Assembly (NCBI GenBank): GCA_045540815.1
Contig: JAZQHY010000036.1
Coordinates: 1-64,000 of the forward strand
DNA length: 64,000 bases
Direction of reading: 5' to 3'
Source of the DNA: JAZQHR01 sp045540815
Lineage (GTDB): Bacteria; Bacillota; Clostridia; UMGS1810
In this document: in pieces, positions 44,728 through 53,049 of the stretch
How positions within the stretch are numbered: position 1 is the first letter of the stretch
How the letters are laid out: each line of letters opens with the position of its first letter
The notes under the pieces: model-generated
Databases searched by the model: none
Told to the model about the DNA's origin: nothing
Seen by the model: the letters and a program-made list of their open reading frames with translations, nothing else
Translations under genes and position numbers: made by a program

Positions 44728-45984
44728 AATCGTACCTATATCTATCTGTTCGTCGGACAATTTTGAATACATTATCGTCTGGCTTTTGTATAGTCCGAAA
44801 TATCCTGACATCATATATGTTACTGCACACATTATGGCAAAGAACAGTATTCCTTCTGCGCCAAACACCTCAACAGAAAGTATTATTGACGCTACAGGAC
44901 AATTTACTACACCGCAGAAAAGCGCTACAAAGCCAAGTGCCGCGCCAAATCCTGCGTCTATACCAAGTATCGAACCCGCCACGCAACCAAAAGTCGATCC
45001 AATAAAGAATGCAGGCACTATTTCGCCGCCCTTAAATCCTGCCGAAATAGTTACAGCCGTAAATAATATCTTAAGTAAAAATGCCTCGTATCTTGCTTCA
45101 CCGCCTATCGCGCGAGTGATAACGTCCATACCTGCACCGTTGTAATCATATGTTCCTAGTATTAGCGTAAGTGCAATTATCATTACACCGCCAGCAAATG
45201 CGCGAATATATTTACCCTTAAACCATTTTTCCATATAATGCTCGCATTTGTGTATCGCCACACAGAAAAGTATGCTTACCAGCGCACAAAGCACTGAGAG
45301 TACAACCACCTGCGACACTGCGCCAAGCGTTATATTTGGAATAACAGATAAATCAAAATGCACAGGGTGTAGACCAAATGCTAGTGCAATCTGCGATGCA
45401 ATTACTGCTGAAACCACACACGGAACGATTGCAGCATAATGCATAGCGCCAACTGAAATCACCTCAAGCGAGAATATCGCCGCAGTAAGCGGTGTGCCAA
45501 AAAGCGCCGCAAACACCGCGCTCATACCCGACATAACCACAGTATGCATATCGATTTTATTAAGACGGCATACCTTACCGAGATTATAACCGATGCTTCC
45601 GCCAAGCTGAAGTGCAGCTCCCTCACGGCCTGCTGAACCGCCAAGAAAATGCGTGATAACGGTACTTATAAATATAAGCGGAGTCATTATAAGCGGTACT
45701 TTTTCATCGTCCTTTTTAACCGCATCAATTACGCGATTTGTATCTATTTTTCCCTTTGACGGCATTATGCTGTATAGCCACACTATCACAAGTCCGCCAA
45801 GAGGTAAAAAGTACATTACAAAGCGGTTTTCCTCGCGTATATGCGTAACCGCATCTATAGTTTCGTGAAACACGCTGCCTATTACACCGCCGACTACTCC
45901 TACAACACCTGCGATTATCAGCCATTTCAAAAGTGTTTTTATGTAGCTTAGTGAATTTTTAAAATTTAATCTAATAGTATTCAA
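44725..45984 (-). CDS. ClC family chloride or fluoride channel/antiporter
   Basis: A 419-residue integral membrane protein of the ClC family with the filter-region motif GGSAGREGAALQLGGSIGYNLG and the later GGEIVPAFFIGSTFGCVAGS. It has no C-terminal CBS domains. The compact form and GREGAALQ motif resemble EriC-type proteins of Bacillota, some of which export fluoride, but no fluoride riboswitch was seen upstream, so the ion is undecided. The start is TTG at 45984, eight bases after GGGGG. It is divergent from the ZIP transporter. Confidence 0.88.
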   Translation of the reverse strand: MNTIRLNFKNSLSYIKTLLKWLIIAGVVGVVGGVIGSVFHETIDAVTHIREENRFVMYFLPLGGLVIVWLYSIMPSKGKIDTNRVIDAVKKDDEKVPLIMTPLIFISTVITHFLGGSAGREGAALQLGGSIGYNLGKVCRLNKIDMHTVVMSGMSAVFAALFGTPLTAAIFSLEVISVGAMHYAAIVPCVVSAVIASQIALAFGLHPVHFDLSVIPNITLGAVSQVVVLSVLCALVSILFCVAIHKCEHYMEKWFKGKYIRAFAGGVMIIALTLILGTYDYNGAGMDVITRAIGGEARYEAFLLKILFTAVTISAGFKGGEIVPAFFIGSTFGCVAGSILGIDAGFGAALGFVALFCGVVNCPVASIILSVEVFGAEGILFFAIMCAVTYMMSGYFGLYKSQTIMYSKLSDEQIDIGTI

Positions 45985-46101
45985 TTACTTTACCCCCTTA
46001 ATTTGCCAAATAAAGTATACCACAAACCAAGCTGTAAATCAAGAAAAGTTATTCTCACCCATTTAAATTGTGTGTAATATAATGGATATTGGAGGTGCAA
46101 T

Positions 46102-46905
46102 ATGGATAATTTTGTCTTAATGGCGCTTATTGCAACGCTTGGCACGTGGTTTGTAACCGCGCTTGGAGCTGCAACTGTTGTCTTTTTTAAATCGATAAAT
46201 CAAAAAATACTTAACCTTATGCTCGGATTTGCCTCAGGCGTAATGATAGCGGCAAGCTTCTGGTCACTCCTTCAGCCTGCTATAGAGCGAGCAGAAACTA
46301 CACTCGAAATCCCTGCATATTTTGTAGCAACTGTAGGTTTCATATTTGGTGCAATATTTATGTGGGCATCAGACAAAGCCGTTTCTCATGCTCAATGCAA
46401 GCTTATCGGTACGCAGGAAAAATCAAGCGAGAAGCTAAACCGTATAATAATGCTTATACTCTCGATAACACTTCATAATATACCCGAAGGTCTTGCGGTA
46501 GGTGTCGCATTTGGCGCGCTGCAAAATGCCAATTCTAATGCAGAGAGCCTAATGGGAGCAATCTCTATAGCAATAGGCATAGGTCTTCAAAATTTTCCCG
46601 AGGGCGCGGCGGTATCCCTTCCGTTAAGGCGAGAGGGATACTCAAGAAAGAAAGCGTTTTTTTGCGGTCAGGCATCAGGTATGGTAGAGCCTGTAGCAGG
46701 TGTGCTTGGCGCACTGCTTGTAGTGTATGTTGAAAAAATACTTCCTTACGCCCTTGCATTTGCCGCAGGTGCAATGGTACTCGTCGCAGTGCACGAACTT
46801 ATCCCCGAATGCCAGAAAGATAAAAAAACTTCCCCCTATTTTTCCACAATGGGAATTATTATGGGATTTGCCGTAATGATGCTGCTTGATGTAATGTTGG
46901 GTTAA
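46102..46905 (+). CDS. ZIP family metal transporter
   Basis: A 267-residue membrane protein with eight predicted helices. Helix 4 carries HNIPEGLAVGVAFG and helix 5 QNFPEGAAVSLPLRREG, the paired metal-binding motifs of ZIP transporters; the helix 5 motif has Q in place of the first His. It imports zinc or other divalent cations, by family knowledge. TATAAT lies at 46078-46083 and TTGGAGG just before the ATG, so the leader is minimal. No Fur/Zur-type operator was recognised. Confidence 0.9.
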   Translation: MDNFVLMALIATLGTWFVTALGAATVVFFKSINQKILNLMLGFASGVMIAASFWSLLQPAIERAETTLEIPAYFVATVGFIFGAIFMWASDKAVSHAQCKLIGTQEKSSEKLNRIIMLILSITLHNIPEGLAVGVAFGALQNANSNAESLMGAISIAIGIGLQNFPEGAAVSLPLRREGYSRKKAFFCGQASGMVEPVAGVLGALLVVYVEKILPYALAFAAGAMVLVAVHELIPECQKDKKTSPYFSTMGIIMGFAVMMLLDVMLG

Positions 46906-46953
46906 AAAATATTGCTTACTAAAATAATATTTAGAATTTTTTGCAAAAAGTAT

Positions 46954-46982
46954 TTGCTTTTTTATAATTTGTGTGATATAAT
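46954..46982 (+). promoter_or_regulatory. Promoter of tRNA-Arg
   Basis: TTGCTT (46954-46959), 17-bp spacer, TATAAT (46977-46982), ending 28 nt before the mature tRNA 5' end. Confidence 0.8.
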
Positions 46983-47010
46983 AACTTTCGTGCTATAAAA
47001 AAGCGAATAT

Positions 47011-47087
47011 GCGCCCATAGCTCAGCTGGATAGAGTGTTCGGCTACGAACCGAAAGATCGGGGGTTCGAATCCCTCTGGGCGTACCA
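47011..47087 (+). tRNA. tRNA-Arg (anticodon ACG), CCA encoded
   Basis: A 77-nt cloverleaf: acceptor GCGCCCA pairs with TGGGCGT, D arm GCTCAGCTGGATAGAGT, anticodon stem TTCGG/CCGAA with loop CTACGAA (anticodon ACG at 47045-47047), T arm with GGTTCGAATCC and a genomically encoded CCA at 47085-47087. ACG is normally edited to ICG and reads CGU/CGC/CGA. The gene is complete, but its 3' end is copied again 196 bp downstream. Confidence 0.96.
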
Positions 47088-47287
47088 AAAAACAGATATC
47101 CGAAGGGTATATGCTTTTTTGAATATTTCAAAGGATTCGAACGCTGAGAGGGCACGGAGCGTAAAGTAAAACAGTCCGGTGGACTGTTTTATAGCGAAGT
47201 GGTGCGAAGACGGGCACCGGAGCAAAGCGAACGGTCGTCGAGCAGTTTTGGTGCGCAGCAACAATATCCCTCTGGGCGTACCAAAAA
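47070..47287. mobile_element. tRNA 3'-end direct repeats flanking a GC-rich palindromic insert
   Basis: A perfect 22-bp direct repeat, spanning the last 18 nt of tRNA-Arg plus four A's, occurs at 47070-47091 and 47266-47287. The 174 bp between them contain no convincing gene. They are much richer in G and C than the surroundings and include a perfect stem AAAACAGTCC / GGACTGTTTT (47168-47177 and 47181-47190, loop GGT) and a reversed T-arm-like GGATTCGAAC (47132-47141). Each repeat is followed by a terminator-like hairpin containing ATCCGAAG. The layout is that of an att-like duplication at a tRNA gene, but there is no integrase, so it is either a small non-autonomous element or a slippage/recombination product. 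Confidence 0.6.
47093..47120 (+). terminator. First terminator-like hairpin after tRNA-Arg
   Basis: ATATCC, loop GAA, GGGTAT (one G-U pair), then ATGCTTTTTT. It lies directly after the real tRNA 3' end and is weaker than the second copy. Confidence 0.6.
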
Positions 47288-47288
47288 T

Positions 47289-47318
47289 GAGAACATCCGA
47301 AGTGATGTTCTCGTTTTT
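47289..47318 (+). terminator. Second terminator hairpin after the duplicated tRNA end
   Basis: GAGAACATC pairs perfectly with GATGTTCTC (loop CGAAGT), followed by GTTTTT. It shares the string ATCCGAAG with the first copy, indicating related origin. Confidence 0.82.
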
Positions 47319-47337
47319 GTAATAAGGAGGCATACAT

Positions 47338-47838
47338 ATGAAAACATCAAAAATGACAATGGTATCTACTCTTGCAGCACTTACCTTTGTACTTACTCGT
47401 TTTACAGCTATACCTATACCGGGTACGCAAGGTTACATTCACCTTGGCGACACGATTATATATATAACTGCAATTTTATTTGGCGGACCATCCGCTGCCG
47501 CTGTAGGCGCAATTGGCGGAGCACTGTCCGACGCAACGTATTCAGCTATATGGATACTTCCAACACTTATTATAAAAGGCATTATGGGTTTTGTATGCGG
47601 AAAGATAGCAAACCGCAAAAAATGGAATTCATTAAGAAATATATCTGCAATGATTATTTCAGGCATCATTATGTCACTTCTTTATTCAGTGGCTACAGGC
47701 ATCATTTACGGAAACTGGATTACAGCATTTTCAAACACACCGTTTGATATTATTCAGTTTGTATCAGGCGCGGTTGTATCGAATATAATTCTTGCTATTT
47801 TATCAAAATCATATATAAAAGATAAACTTTTAAAATAA
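47338..47838 (+). CDS. ECF transporter substrate-binding (S) component
   Basis: A 166-residue membrane protein with about five to six helices. MTMVSTLAALTFVLTRFTAIPIPGTQGYIHLGDTIIYITAILFGGPSAAAVGAIGGALSDA is the pattern of S components that dock on the shared EcfAAT energising module (the AAxxFV docking helix and the HLGD substrate loop). The vitamin or metal carried is unknown; relatives import pantothenate, pyrimidine precursors or other vitamins. AAGGAGG lies eight bases before the ATG. The tRNA terminator lies just upstream, so promoter and regulation are unclear. Confidence 0.87.
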   Translation: MKTSKMTMVSTLAALTFVLTRFTAIPIPGTQGYIHLGDTIIYITAILFGGPSAAAVGAIGGALSDATYSAIWILPTLIIKGIMGFVCGKIANRKKWNSLRNISAMIISGIIMSLLYSVATGIIYGNWITAFSNTPFDIIQFVSGAVVSNIILAILSKSYIKDKLLK

Positions 47839-47850
47839 AATACATATAAA

Positions 47851-47880
47851 AAAGGATGTGCTATGCACATCCTTTAATTT
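47851..47880. terminator. Bidirectional terminator (ECF S component / HIT)
   Basis: AAAGGATGTGC (47851-47861) pairs perfectly with GCACATCCTTT (47865-47875), loop TAT. Confidence 0.88.
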
Positions 47881-47897
47881 TTACCTTTTTTGTTTCA

Positions 47898-48239
47898 TCA
47901 GCCCGGAGGCCAACCAAGGTTTCTTCCGCCAAGTAAGTGAAAGTGGATATGACCTACTGTCTGTCCGCCGTCTTTTCCGCAGTTGTTTACTATTCTAAAT
48001 CCATTTTCAGCTATGCCAAGTTCACGAGCAAGCTTTGATGCAACTGCATAGATATGTCCTACAATTCCTGCATTTTCATCATTTATATCGAGTGCCGACG
48101 AATAATGCTCCTTTGGAATGATAAGCACGTGCACAGGCGCTTCGGGGCTTATGTCCTTAAACGCAAGTACCTTGTCGTCTTCGTAAACAACTTCGGAAGG
48201 TATTTCTTTTTTTGCTATACTACAAAATAAACAATCCAT
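47898..48239 (-). CDS. HIT family nucleotide hydrolase (HinT-like)
   Basis: A 113-residue histidine triad protein. The N-terminus MDCLFCSIAKKEIPSEVVYEDDKVLAFKDISPEAPVHVLIIPKEH and the catalytic triad motif GQTVGHIHFHLLGG (HxHxH) are complete. HinT-type enzymes hydrolyse AMP-lysine and aminoacyl-adenylates in vitro. Its position 14 nt downstream of alaS, in the same transcript, suits a role in clearing aminoacyl-AMP, though that link is inference. Confidence 0.95.
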   Translation of the reverse strand: MDCLFCSIAKKEIPSEVVYEDDKVLAFKDISPEAPVHVLIIPKEHYSSALDINDENAGIVGHIYAVASKLARELGIAENGFRIVNNCGKDGGQTVGHIHFHLLGGRNLGWPPG

Positions 48240-48252
48240 AGTTATTCTCCTA

Positions 48253-50895
48253 TTATCCTAACTGTTCTTTTACCAAATCGTAAATTTTTTCAGTAGCAGC
48301 TTTGATGCCACTTGCATCTTTACCGCCTGCCTGTGCAGAATCAGGCTTACCGCCACCATTTCCGCCAACTAGTGCTGAAAGCTCTTTTACAATCTTACCA
48401 CAGTGGATACCCTTATCCACAGCAGATTTTGATGCAACACAAAGCATTGTTACCTTGTCGTCACCACTTGTGATAAATAGTCCCACACTATCAGCCATCT
48501 TATCCTTCATAGCGTCACCCATATTTCTAAGGGTGTTTATATCTGCACCGTCAAGTACACTCGCGATAACCTTTATGCCGTTTATATCAGTTGCATTTGA
48601 CGCCATATCGTCCAGACTTGATGCAGCCGCTTTTGCTTTTAGTGCAGAAAGCTCTGCCTGAGCATTCTTTAGCTCTGCGTAAAGTGAATTTACTTTATTT
48701 ACAGCCTCAGCAGGTGATGATTTAAGTGCCGCTGAAACTTCGTCTATCATATTTTCTTTTTCGTAGATGTAATTTATTACATTCTGACCTGTGATAGCTT
48801 CTATTCTTCTGACACCAGCCGCGATACCTGCCTCAGAAAGTATCTTAAATGCGCCGATGTTACCTGTGTTTTTAACGTGTGTACCACCGCAAAGCTCAAC
48901 TGAGTAATCACCCATTTTAACAACTCTTACGATGTTACCGTATTTTTCACCAAATAGCGCCATAGCGCCAAGCTTCTTCGCATCGTCTATCGGCATAAAT
49001 GAACAATCAACCTCGTATGATGCCTGAATGCTTTCGTTTACTATCTTTTCAACCTCTGTAATCTGCTCTTTTGTAAGTGCTTCAAAGTGAGAGAAGTCGA
49101 AACGTAGTCTTTCGTTGTTTACGTATGAACCTGCCTGTTCAACGTGGTCGCCAAGTACAGTTCTAAGCGCTTTCTGTAGAAGGTGAGTAGCAGAATGGTT
49201 TTTCTCTGTGTATGCTCTTCTCTTTCCGCATACTTCGCATTTAACGCTATCACCAACTTTGATGATACCTTCCACTATTTCACACGCGTGAACGAACTTG
49301 CCGTCGCCCATCTTTTTACAATCGTTAACTTTTATCTTAACACCGTTAGCGGTAATTGTACCTCTGTCGCCTGTCTGACCGCCGCTTTCTCCGTAGAATG
49401 AAGTCTTGTCAAGAAGTAGCATTACTTCGCCAACCTCGTTGTCAGCAGCATTCTGTAAATCGCCGTCGTAGAATATACCAAGCACCTTTGCATCGTTAGT
49501 TAAGCCTTCATAGCCAACAAACTCAGTATTTGGAATATTTTTTATAGCGTCTAAAAGCTCGTCTTTCCAAGCAAAGTCACCTGCGCCAAGTCTGTTTTCT
49601 CTAGCACGAACTTTCTGCTCATTTAGGCACTTGTCAAATGCTTCTCTGTCAACCTTTAATCCTTTTTCTTCAAGGATTTCTATGGTTAGGTCTATAGGGA
49701 AACCGTAAGTGTCAGATAGTTTGAACGCATCTTCGCCAGAAAGCGTGTCCTTGCCCTCTTTTGTAAGGGTATCTATATGACCATTTAGTATGCTTAGACC
49801 GTCGTTTATAGTCTTAGAGAAACGGATTTCCTCAAGCTCAATCATTTTCTTGATGTAATCAGCCTTGTCCACAAGCTCAGGATAAGCGTTTGCATTTTCG
49901 TCGATTACTGTCTGACAAACTTTATATAAAAATGGCTCTTCAATGCCAAGTAGCTTTCCGTGTCTAGAAGCACGTCTAAGTAGACGTCTTAATACATAGC
50001 CTCTGCCCTCGTTGCTTATCTGCACGCCGTCAGAAATCATAAATGTAGTACTTCTGATGTGGTCAGTGATAACACGTAGAGATACGTCTGTCTTGTAATC
50101 GTCGCCGTAATTTACGCCTGCGATTTCAATAACCTTGCCCATTATGTTTTTAACTGTGTCAACTTCAAAGATATTGTTTACACCCTGCATAATGCACGCA
50201 AGTCTTTCAAGTCCCATACCTGTGTCAATGTTTGGCTTTGCAAGGCGGTTGTAGTTGCCGTCTTCGTCTTTGTCAAACTGAGTAAATACAAGGTTCCAGA
50301 ACTCAACGTATCTGTCGCAGTCGCAACCAAGCTTACAATCAGGCTTACCGCATCCTGCCTCTTCGCCTCTGTCGAAATGAAGCTCAGAACAAGGACCGCA
50401 CGGACCTGTACCAATCTCCCAGAAGTTGTCCTCTTTACCCATTCTGACAATTCTGTCAGGAGATACGCCAACCTCTTTTGTCCATATATCAAATGCCTCA
50501 TCATCGTCAAGGTATATAGTAACCCAAAGCTTGTCCACAGGAAGCTTCATAACCTCTGTAGCAAACTCCCACGCCCATTTAGTAGCTTCGTGCTTGAAAT
50601 AGTCACCAAATGAGAAGTTACCAAGCATTTCAAAGTATGTACCGTGACGAGCCGTTTTGCCAACGCTTTCGATATCTGGTGTTCTGATACATTTCTGGCA
50701 GGTAGTTACTCTTTCTCTTGGAGGAGTTTCCTGACCTAAGAAATATGGCTTTAGCGGAGCCATACCCGCATTAATTAAAAGTAAGCTTTTATCATTTTGA
50801 GGCACTAAAGAAAAACTTGGTAATCTTAAGTGTCCCTTGCTTTCATAAAAAGATAAGAATTTTTCTCTTATTTCGTTAAGACCCATATATTCCAT
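48253..50895 (-). CDS. alaS: Alanyl-tRNA synthetase
   Basis: A full-length enzyme of 880 residues. Aminoacylation domain (FYESKGHLRLPSFSLVPQNDKSLLLINAGMAPLKPYFLG, GTYFEMLGNFSFGDYFK), editing domain with zinc/active-site residues NHSATHLLQKAL and CGGTHVKNTG, then coiled coil and the glycine-rich C-Ala domain (LVGGNGGGKPDSAQAGGKDASGI). The ATG at 50895 has only AAAGG 13 nt upstream as a ribosome site, and that sequence is buried in a long leader hairpin. A second ATG three codons in is an alternative start. HIT follows in the operon. Confidence 0.97.
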   Translation of the reverse strand: MEYMGLNEIREKFLSFYESKGHLRLPSFSLVPQNDKSLLLINAGMAPLKPYFLGQETPPRERVTTCQKCIRTPDIESVGKTARHGTYFEMLGNFSFGDYFKHEATKWAWEFATEVMKLPVDKLWVTIYLDDDEAFDIWTKEVGVSPDRIVRMGKEDNFWEIGTGPCGPCSELHFDRGEEAGCGKPDCKLGCDCDRYVEFWNLVFTQFDKDEDGNYNRLAKPNIDTGMGLERLACIMQGVNNIFEVDTVKNIMGKVIEIAGVNYGDDYKTDVSLRVITDHIRSTTFMISDGVQISNEGRGYVLRRLLRRASRHGKLLGIEEPFLYKVCQTVIDENANAYPELVDKADYIKKMIELEEIRFSKTINDGLSILNGHIDTLTKEGKDTLSGEDAFKLSDTYGFPIDLTIEILEEKGLKVDREAFDKCLNEQKVRARENRLGAGDFAWKDELLDAIKNIPNTEFVGYEGLTNDAKVLGIFYDGDLQNAADNEVGEVMLLLDKTSFYGESGGQTGDRGTITANGVKIKVNDCKKMGDGKFVHACEIVEGIIKVGDSVKCEVCGKRRAYTEKNHSATHLLQKALRTVLGDHVEQAGSYVNNERLRFDFSHFEALTKEQITEVEKIVNESIQASYEVDCSFMPIDDAKKLGAMALFGEKYGNIVRVVKMGDYSVELCGGTHVKNTGNIGAFKILSEAGIAAGVRRIEAITGQNVINYIYEKENMIDEVSAALKSSPAEAVNKVNSLYAELKNAQAELSALKAKAAASSLDDMASNATDINGIKVIASVLDGADINTLRNMGDAMKDKMADSVGLFITSGDDKVTMLCVASKSAVDKGIHCGKIVKELSALVGGNGGGKPDSAQAGGKDASGIKAATEKIYDLVKEQLG

Positions 50896-50900
50896 ATAAT

Positions 50901-51085
50901 TTCCATAGCCTTTCTGCCCACAAATAGAAATTGAAAATATGCGTACGCATTATCGTGGGCAGATAAGGCGTATAATGGAAATTAATGCACATCGCCGTTT
51001 TCGTGTCAAACCTGACACGAAAAATTTCGGCGGTGCAATATAATCCGCCGGAGGCATAACGTGATTAATCACGTTATTGCTCCTT
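50901..51085 (-). promoter_or_regulatory. Highly structured leader of alaS (candidate cis-regulatory RNA)
   Basis: Reading the alaS transcript 5' to 3': a 22-bp perfect palindrome (51056-51077) centred on ATTAAT; CGGCGG/CCGCCG (51045-51050 with 51028-51033); a long stem-loop 50987-51036 with inner TTTTCGTGTCA/TGACACGAAAA; then a stem of about 14 bp, GTGGGCAGA-AAGGC with its complement (50955-50969 and 50908-50921), whose loop holds ATGCGTACGCAT. The second and third structures compete for 51028-51033. The last stem buries AAAGG before alaS. The T-box antiterminator core is not found. The coding-free gap is 288 nt. Confidence 0.6.
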
Positions 51086-51107
51086 TTTGTCATACTATCA
51101 TTATTAT

Positions 51108-51137
51108 ATCATACACCATAAACACCTAAATTGTCAA
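51108..51137 (-). promoter_or_regulatory. Promoter of alaS
   Basis: Minus strand TTGACA (51132-51137), 18-bp spacer, TATGAT (51108-51113), placing the start near 51100 and giving a leader of about 205 nt. Confidence 0.78.
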
Positions 51138-51183
51138 TAAAATAAAGGACTTTTGCACTGAAAAGTCCCTTATATAAAATTCA

Positions 51184-51834
51184 TCAATAACCTATTTCCT
51201 CATCGACAAGTATAACCTTTATCCTATCCTTCACTCTTTGATATGACGAAACTACATAACTGCAGCATATTCTGGTGTTTCCCTTACAACCTTCGCACAT
51301 ATCGGCATCTGTATTTTCAAGCGATATGCATCCGCCTTTTAACTTGCAATATGTTTCCAGACCTAATCGTTCGCAGTTTTTCGGAGCGGCAATGGTTTTA
51401 ACCCTCTTTACTGCCTCATCAATATTTTTTACAATCTTATTTTTACCCACAATCATTATTACAGATTTTGGCCCATAGCAGATACACGCAACTCTGTTTG
51501 AATTTCCGTCTACATTGTACAAATCCCCATTTTCAGTTATGGCATTTGAACTGCACAAATACGCATCTGCCGAAAATGATTTTCTGTAAATATCATTTAC
51601 ATCATCACGCGAAAGATTATCGGCATATCTGTCCAAAAAATTATATTTTCCGCATCTTAAATGGTCGATAACACCACATTCAAAAAGTGACATTGATCCG
51701 CCCACTCCAACAGTATCTCCTTCATTTAATAGACTTTTTACAATCTCAAATGCCACATTTTTATCCTTGGCAAAATAACCCTTCATATTGTTTTTTTCAA
51801 GGTTTGCAATTACCTTTTCAAATTTTTTATTCAT
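51184..51834 (-). CDS. LUD domain protein (lactate utilisation LutC/YkgG-like)
   Basis: A 216-residue LUD (DUF162) protein: VAFEIVKSLLNEGDTVGVGGSMSLFECGVIDHL, SADAYLCSSNAITENGDLYNVDGNSNRVACICYGPKSVIMIVGKNKIV and a cysteine-rich C-terminus (CKLKGGCISLENTDADMCEGCKGNTRICCSYVV) are all typical. This stand-alone form is common in Clostridia, without the LutA/LutB iron-sulfur partners, and its role there is not established. The start ATG at 51834 follows GGTG. Confidence 0.88.
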   Translation of the reverse strand: MNKKFEKVIANLEKNNMKGYFAKDKNVAFEIVKSLLNEGDTVGVGGSMSLFECGVIDHLRCGKYNFLDRYADNLSRDDVNDIYRKSFSADAYLCSSNAITENGDLYNVDGNSNRVACICYGPKSVIMIVGKNKIVKNIDEAVKRVKTIAAPKNCERLGLETYCKLKGGCISLENTDADMCEGCKGNTRICCSYVVSSYQRVKDRIKVILVDEEIGY

Positions 51835-51853
51835 ACGTCTTCACCCAATTTAT

Positions 51854-51882
51854 ACTGTATCACAAACAAAAAACATAGTCAA
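51854..51882 (-). promoter_or_regulatory. Promoter of the LUD gene
   Basis: Minus strand TTGACT (51877-51882), 17 bp, TACAGT (51854-51859), about 20 nt before the start codon. Confidence 0.6.
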
Positions 51883-51968
51883 CTGCTACCTTCAAAATAC
51901 AAAAAGCCGTCAACATTTATTGCAAAAATGCATAAAATAATTATAACTTTAGTTAAGGGAGCGATAAA

Positions 51969-53018
51969 ATGCCAAAACATTATTTTCTAGGCGGTAATAC
52001 GCCATACGGTTTTTTCTCGTACTACGATTACCTTATAGAACAAAAAACTGCTGAAAAAATATATTGTATAAAAGGCGGACCAGGAACGGGAAAATCTTCA
52101 CTTATGAAAAAAGTAGGAAAGCTTATGGAGGAAAAAGGACTTACCGTAGAGTTTGCGCATTGCTCGTCCGATCCAAATTCGCTAGACGGGCTTATCATAA
52201 AAGAAAAAAACATTGCGTTTGTAGATGGTACATCTCCGCATATTGTCGACCCAAAAACTCCCGGTGCAGTAGATTTTATTTTAAATATGGGTACATTCTG
52301 GGATGAAGACGGCATACGTACCCACAAAAACGAAATAATAAGCTTAAATAAAGAAATTTCTGCACTTTTCTCCCACGCGTACAAATACTTAGCTTCTGCA
52401 AAATGCATATGGGATGATAGCAATATTATATATTCAAAAATTATTCCCGATAACGCACACGAAAAATTTGCAGATACGATATTAAACAATGAATTTAAAA
52501 ATCTACCTGTTTCAACAAAAAAAGGTGAAGTGCGCAAGCTGTTTGCCACCGCATTTACACCCGAAGGTATCATAAGCACTATAGACACATTAGTCGAGAA
52601 TTGTAAAACTTATATCCTTAAAGGTTTTGCAGGAAATGTCTTAAACACCATATCAAATATGGCATCATCACGCGGACTTTATACAGAAAATTACTATAAT
52701 CCTATGGAGCCATCATCGCTTATCGAACACCTTGTCATTCCGCAGGTTGGCATCGCATTTGTTTCATCAAATACTCTGCACGAATTTGATAAAGGCGAGA
52801 TAATCGACTTTAACGAATACTATCAAAAAGATATGCTCGACAAATACTCTTCTGACATATTATACAACGACCACCTTATAGGTGAGATTATTTCAAAAAC
52901 ATCGTCAACTATTGCAAAAGCAAAAAAAATTCACGACGAGCTTGAAAAATGTTATATTCCATATATGGATTTTAAAAATATTGACAAAGAATACGAAAAA
53001 TTAATAAACACGTTATAA
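51969..53018 (+). CDS. Uncharacterised P-loop ATPase (PRK06851-like)
   Basis: A 349-residue protein beginning MPKHYFLGGNTPYGFFSYYDYLI and carrying a clear Walker A, IKGGPGTGKSSLMKKVG (36-43 core). A conserved acidic/His stretch HCSSDPNSLDGLIIKEKNIAFVDGTSPHIVDP follows, where FVDG could serve as Walker B. This matches a conserved Bacillota family known, from memory, only as a hypothetical ATPase. The second half (VENCKTYILKGFAGNVLNTISN) resembles a degenerate second nucleotide-binding fold lacking the P-loop lysine. Function unknown. It is divergent from the LUD gene, with a ribosome site AAGGGAG before the ATG. Confidence 0.82.
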   Translation: MPKHYFLGGNTPYGFFSYYDYLIEQKTAEKIYCIKGGPGTGKSSLMKKVGKLMEEKGLTVEFAHCSSDPNSLDGLIIKEKNIAFVDGTSPHIVDPKTPGAVDFILNMGTFWDEDGIRTHKNEIISLNKEISALFSHAYKYLASAKCIWDDSNIIYSKIIPDNAHEKFADTILNNEFKNLPVSTKKGEVRKLFATAFTPEGIISTIDTLVENCKTYILKGFAGNVLNTISNMASSRGLYTENYYNPMEPSSLIEHLVIPQVGIAFVSSNTLHEFDKGEIIDFNEYYQKDMLDKYSSDILYNDHLIGEIISKTSSTIAKAKKIHDELEKCYIPYMDFKNIDKEYEKLINTL

Positions 53019-53049
53019 AATATATTATCTTTTTATAATGTATATATGC

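Noticed and set aside
45985..46101. Possible fluoride riboswitch upstream of the ClC gene
   Set aside because: The short AT-rich gap lacks the conserved GG-rich pseudoknot core expected of crcB-type riboswitches.
46931..47337. Several minus-strand ORFs reading FGTPRGI... and YAQRDSNPRSFGS over the tRNA region
   Set aside because: They are translations of the antisense of tRNA-Arg and its duplicated tail. Strings such as QRDSNPRS are a well-known artefact of tRNA antisense ORFs. No ribosome sites.
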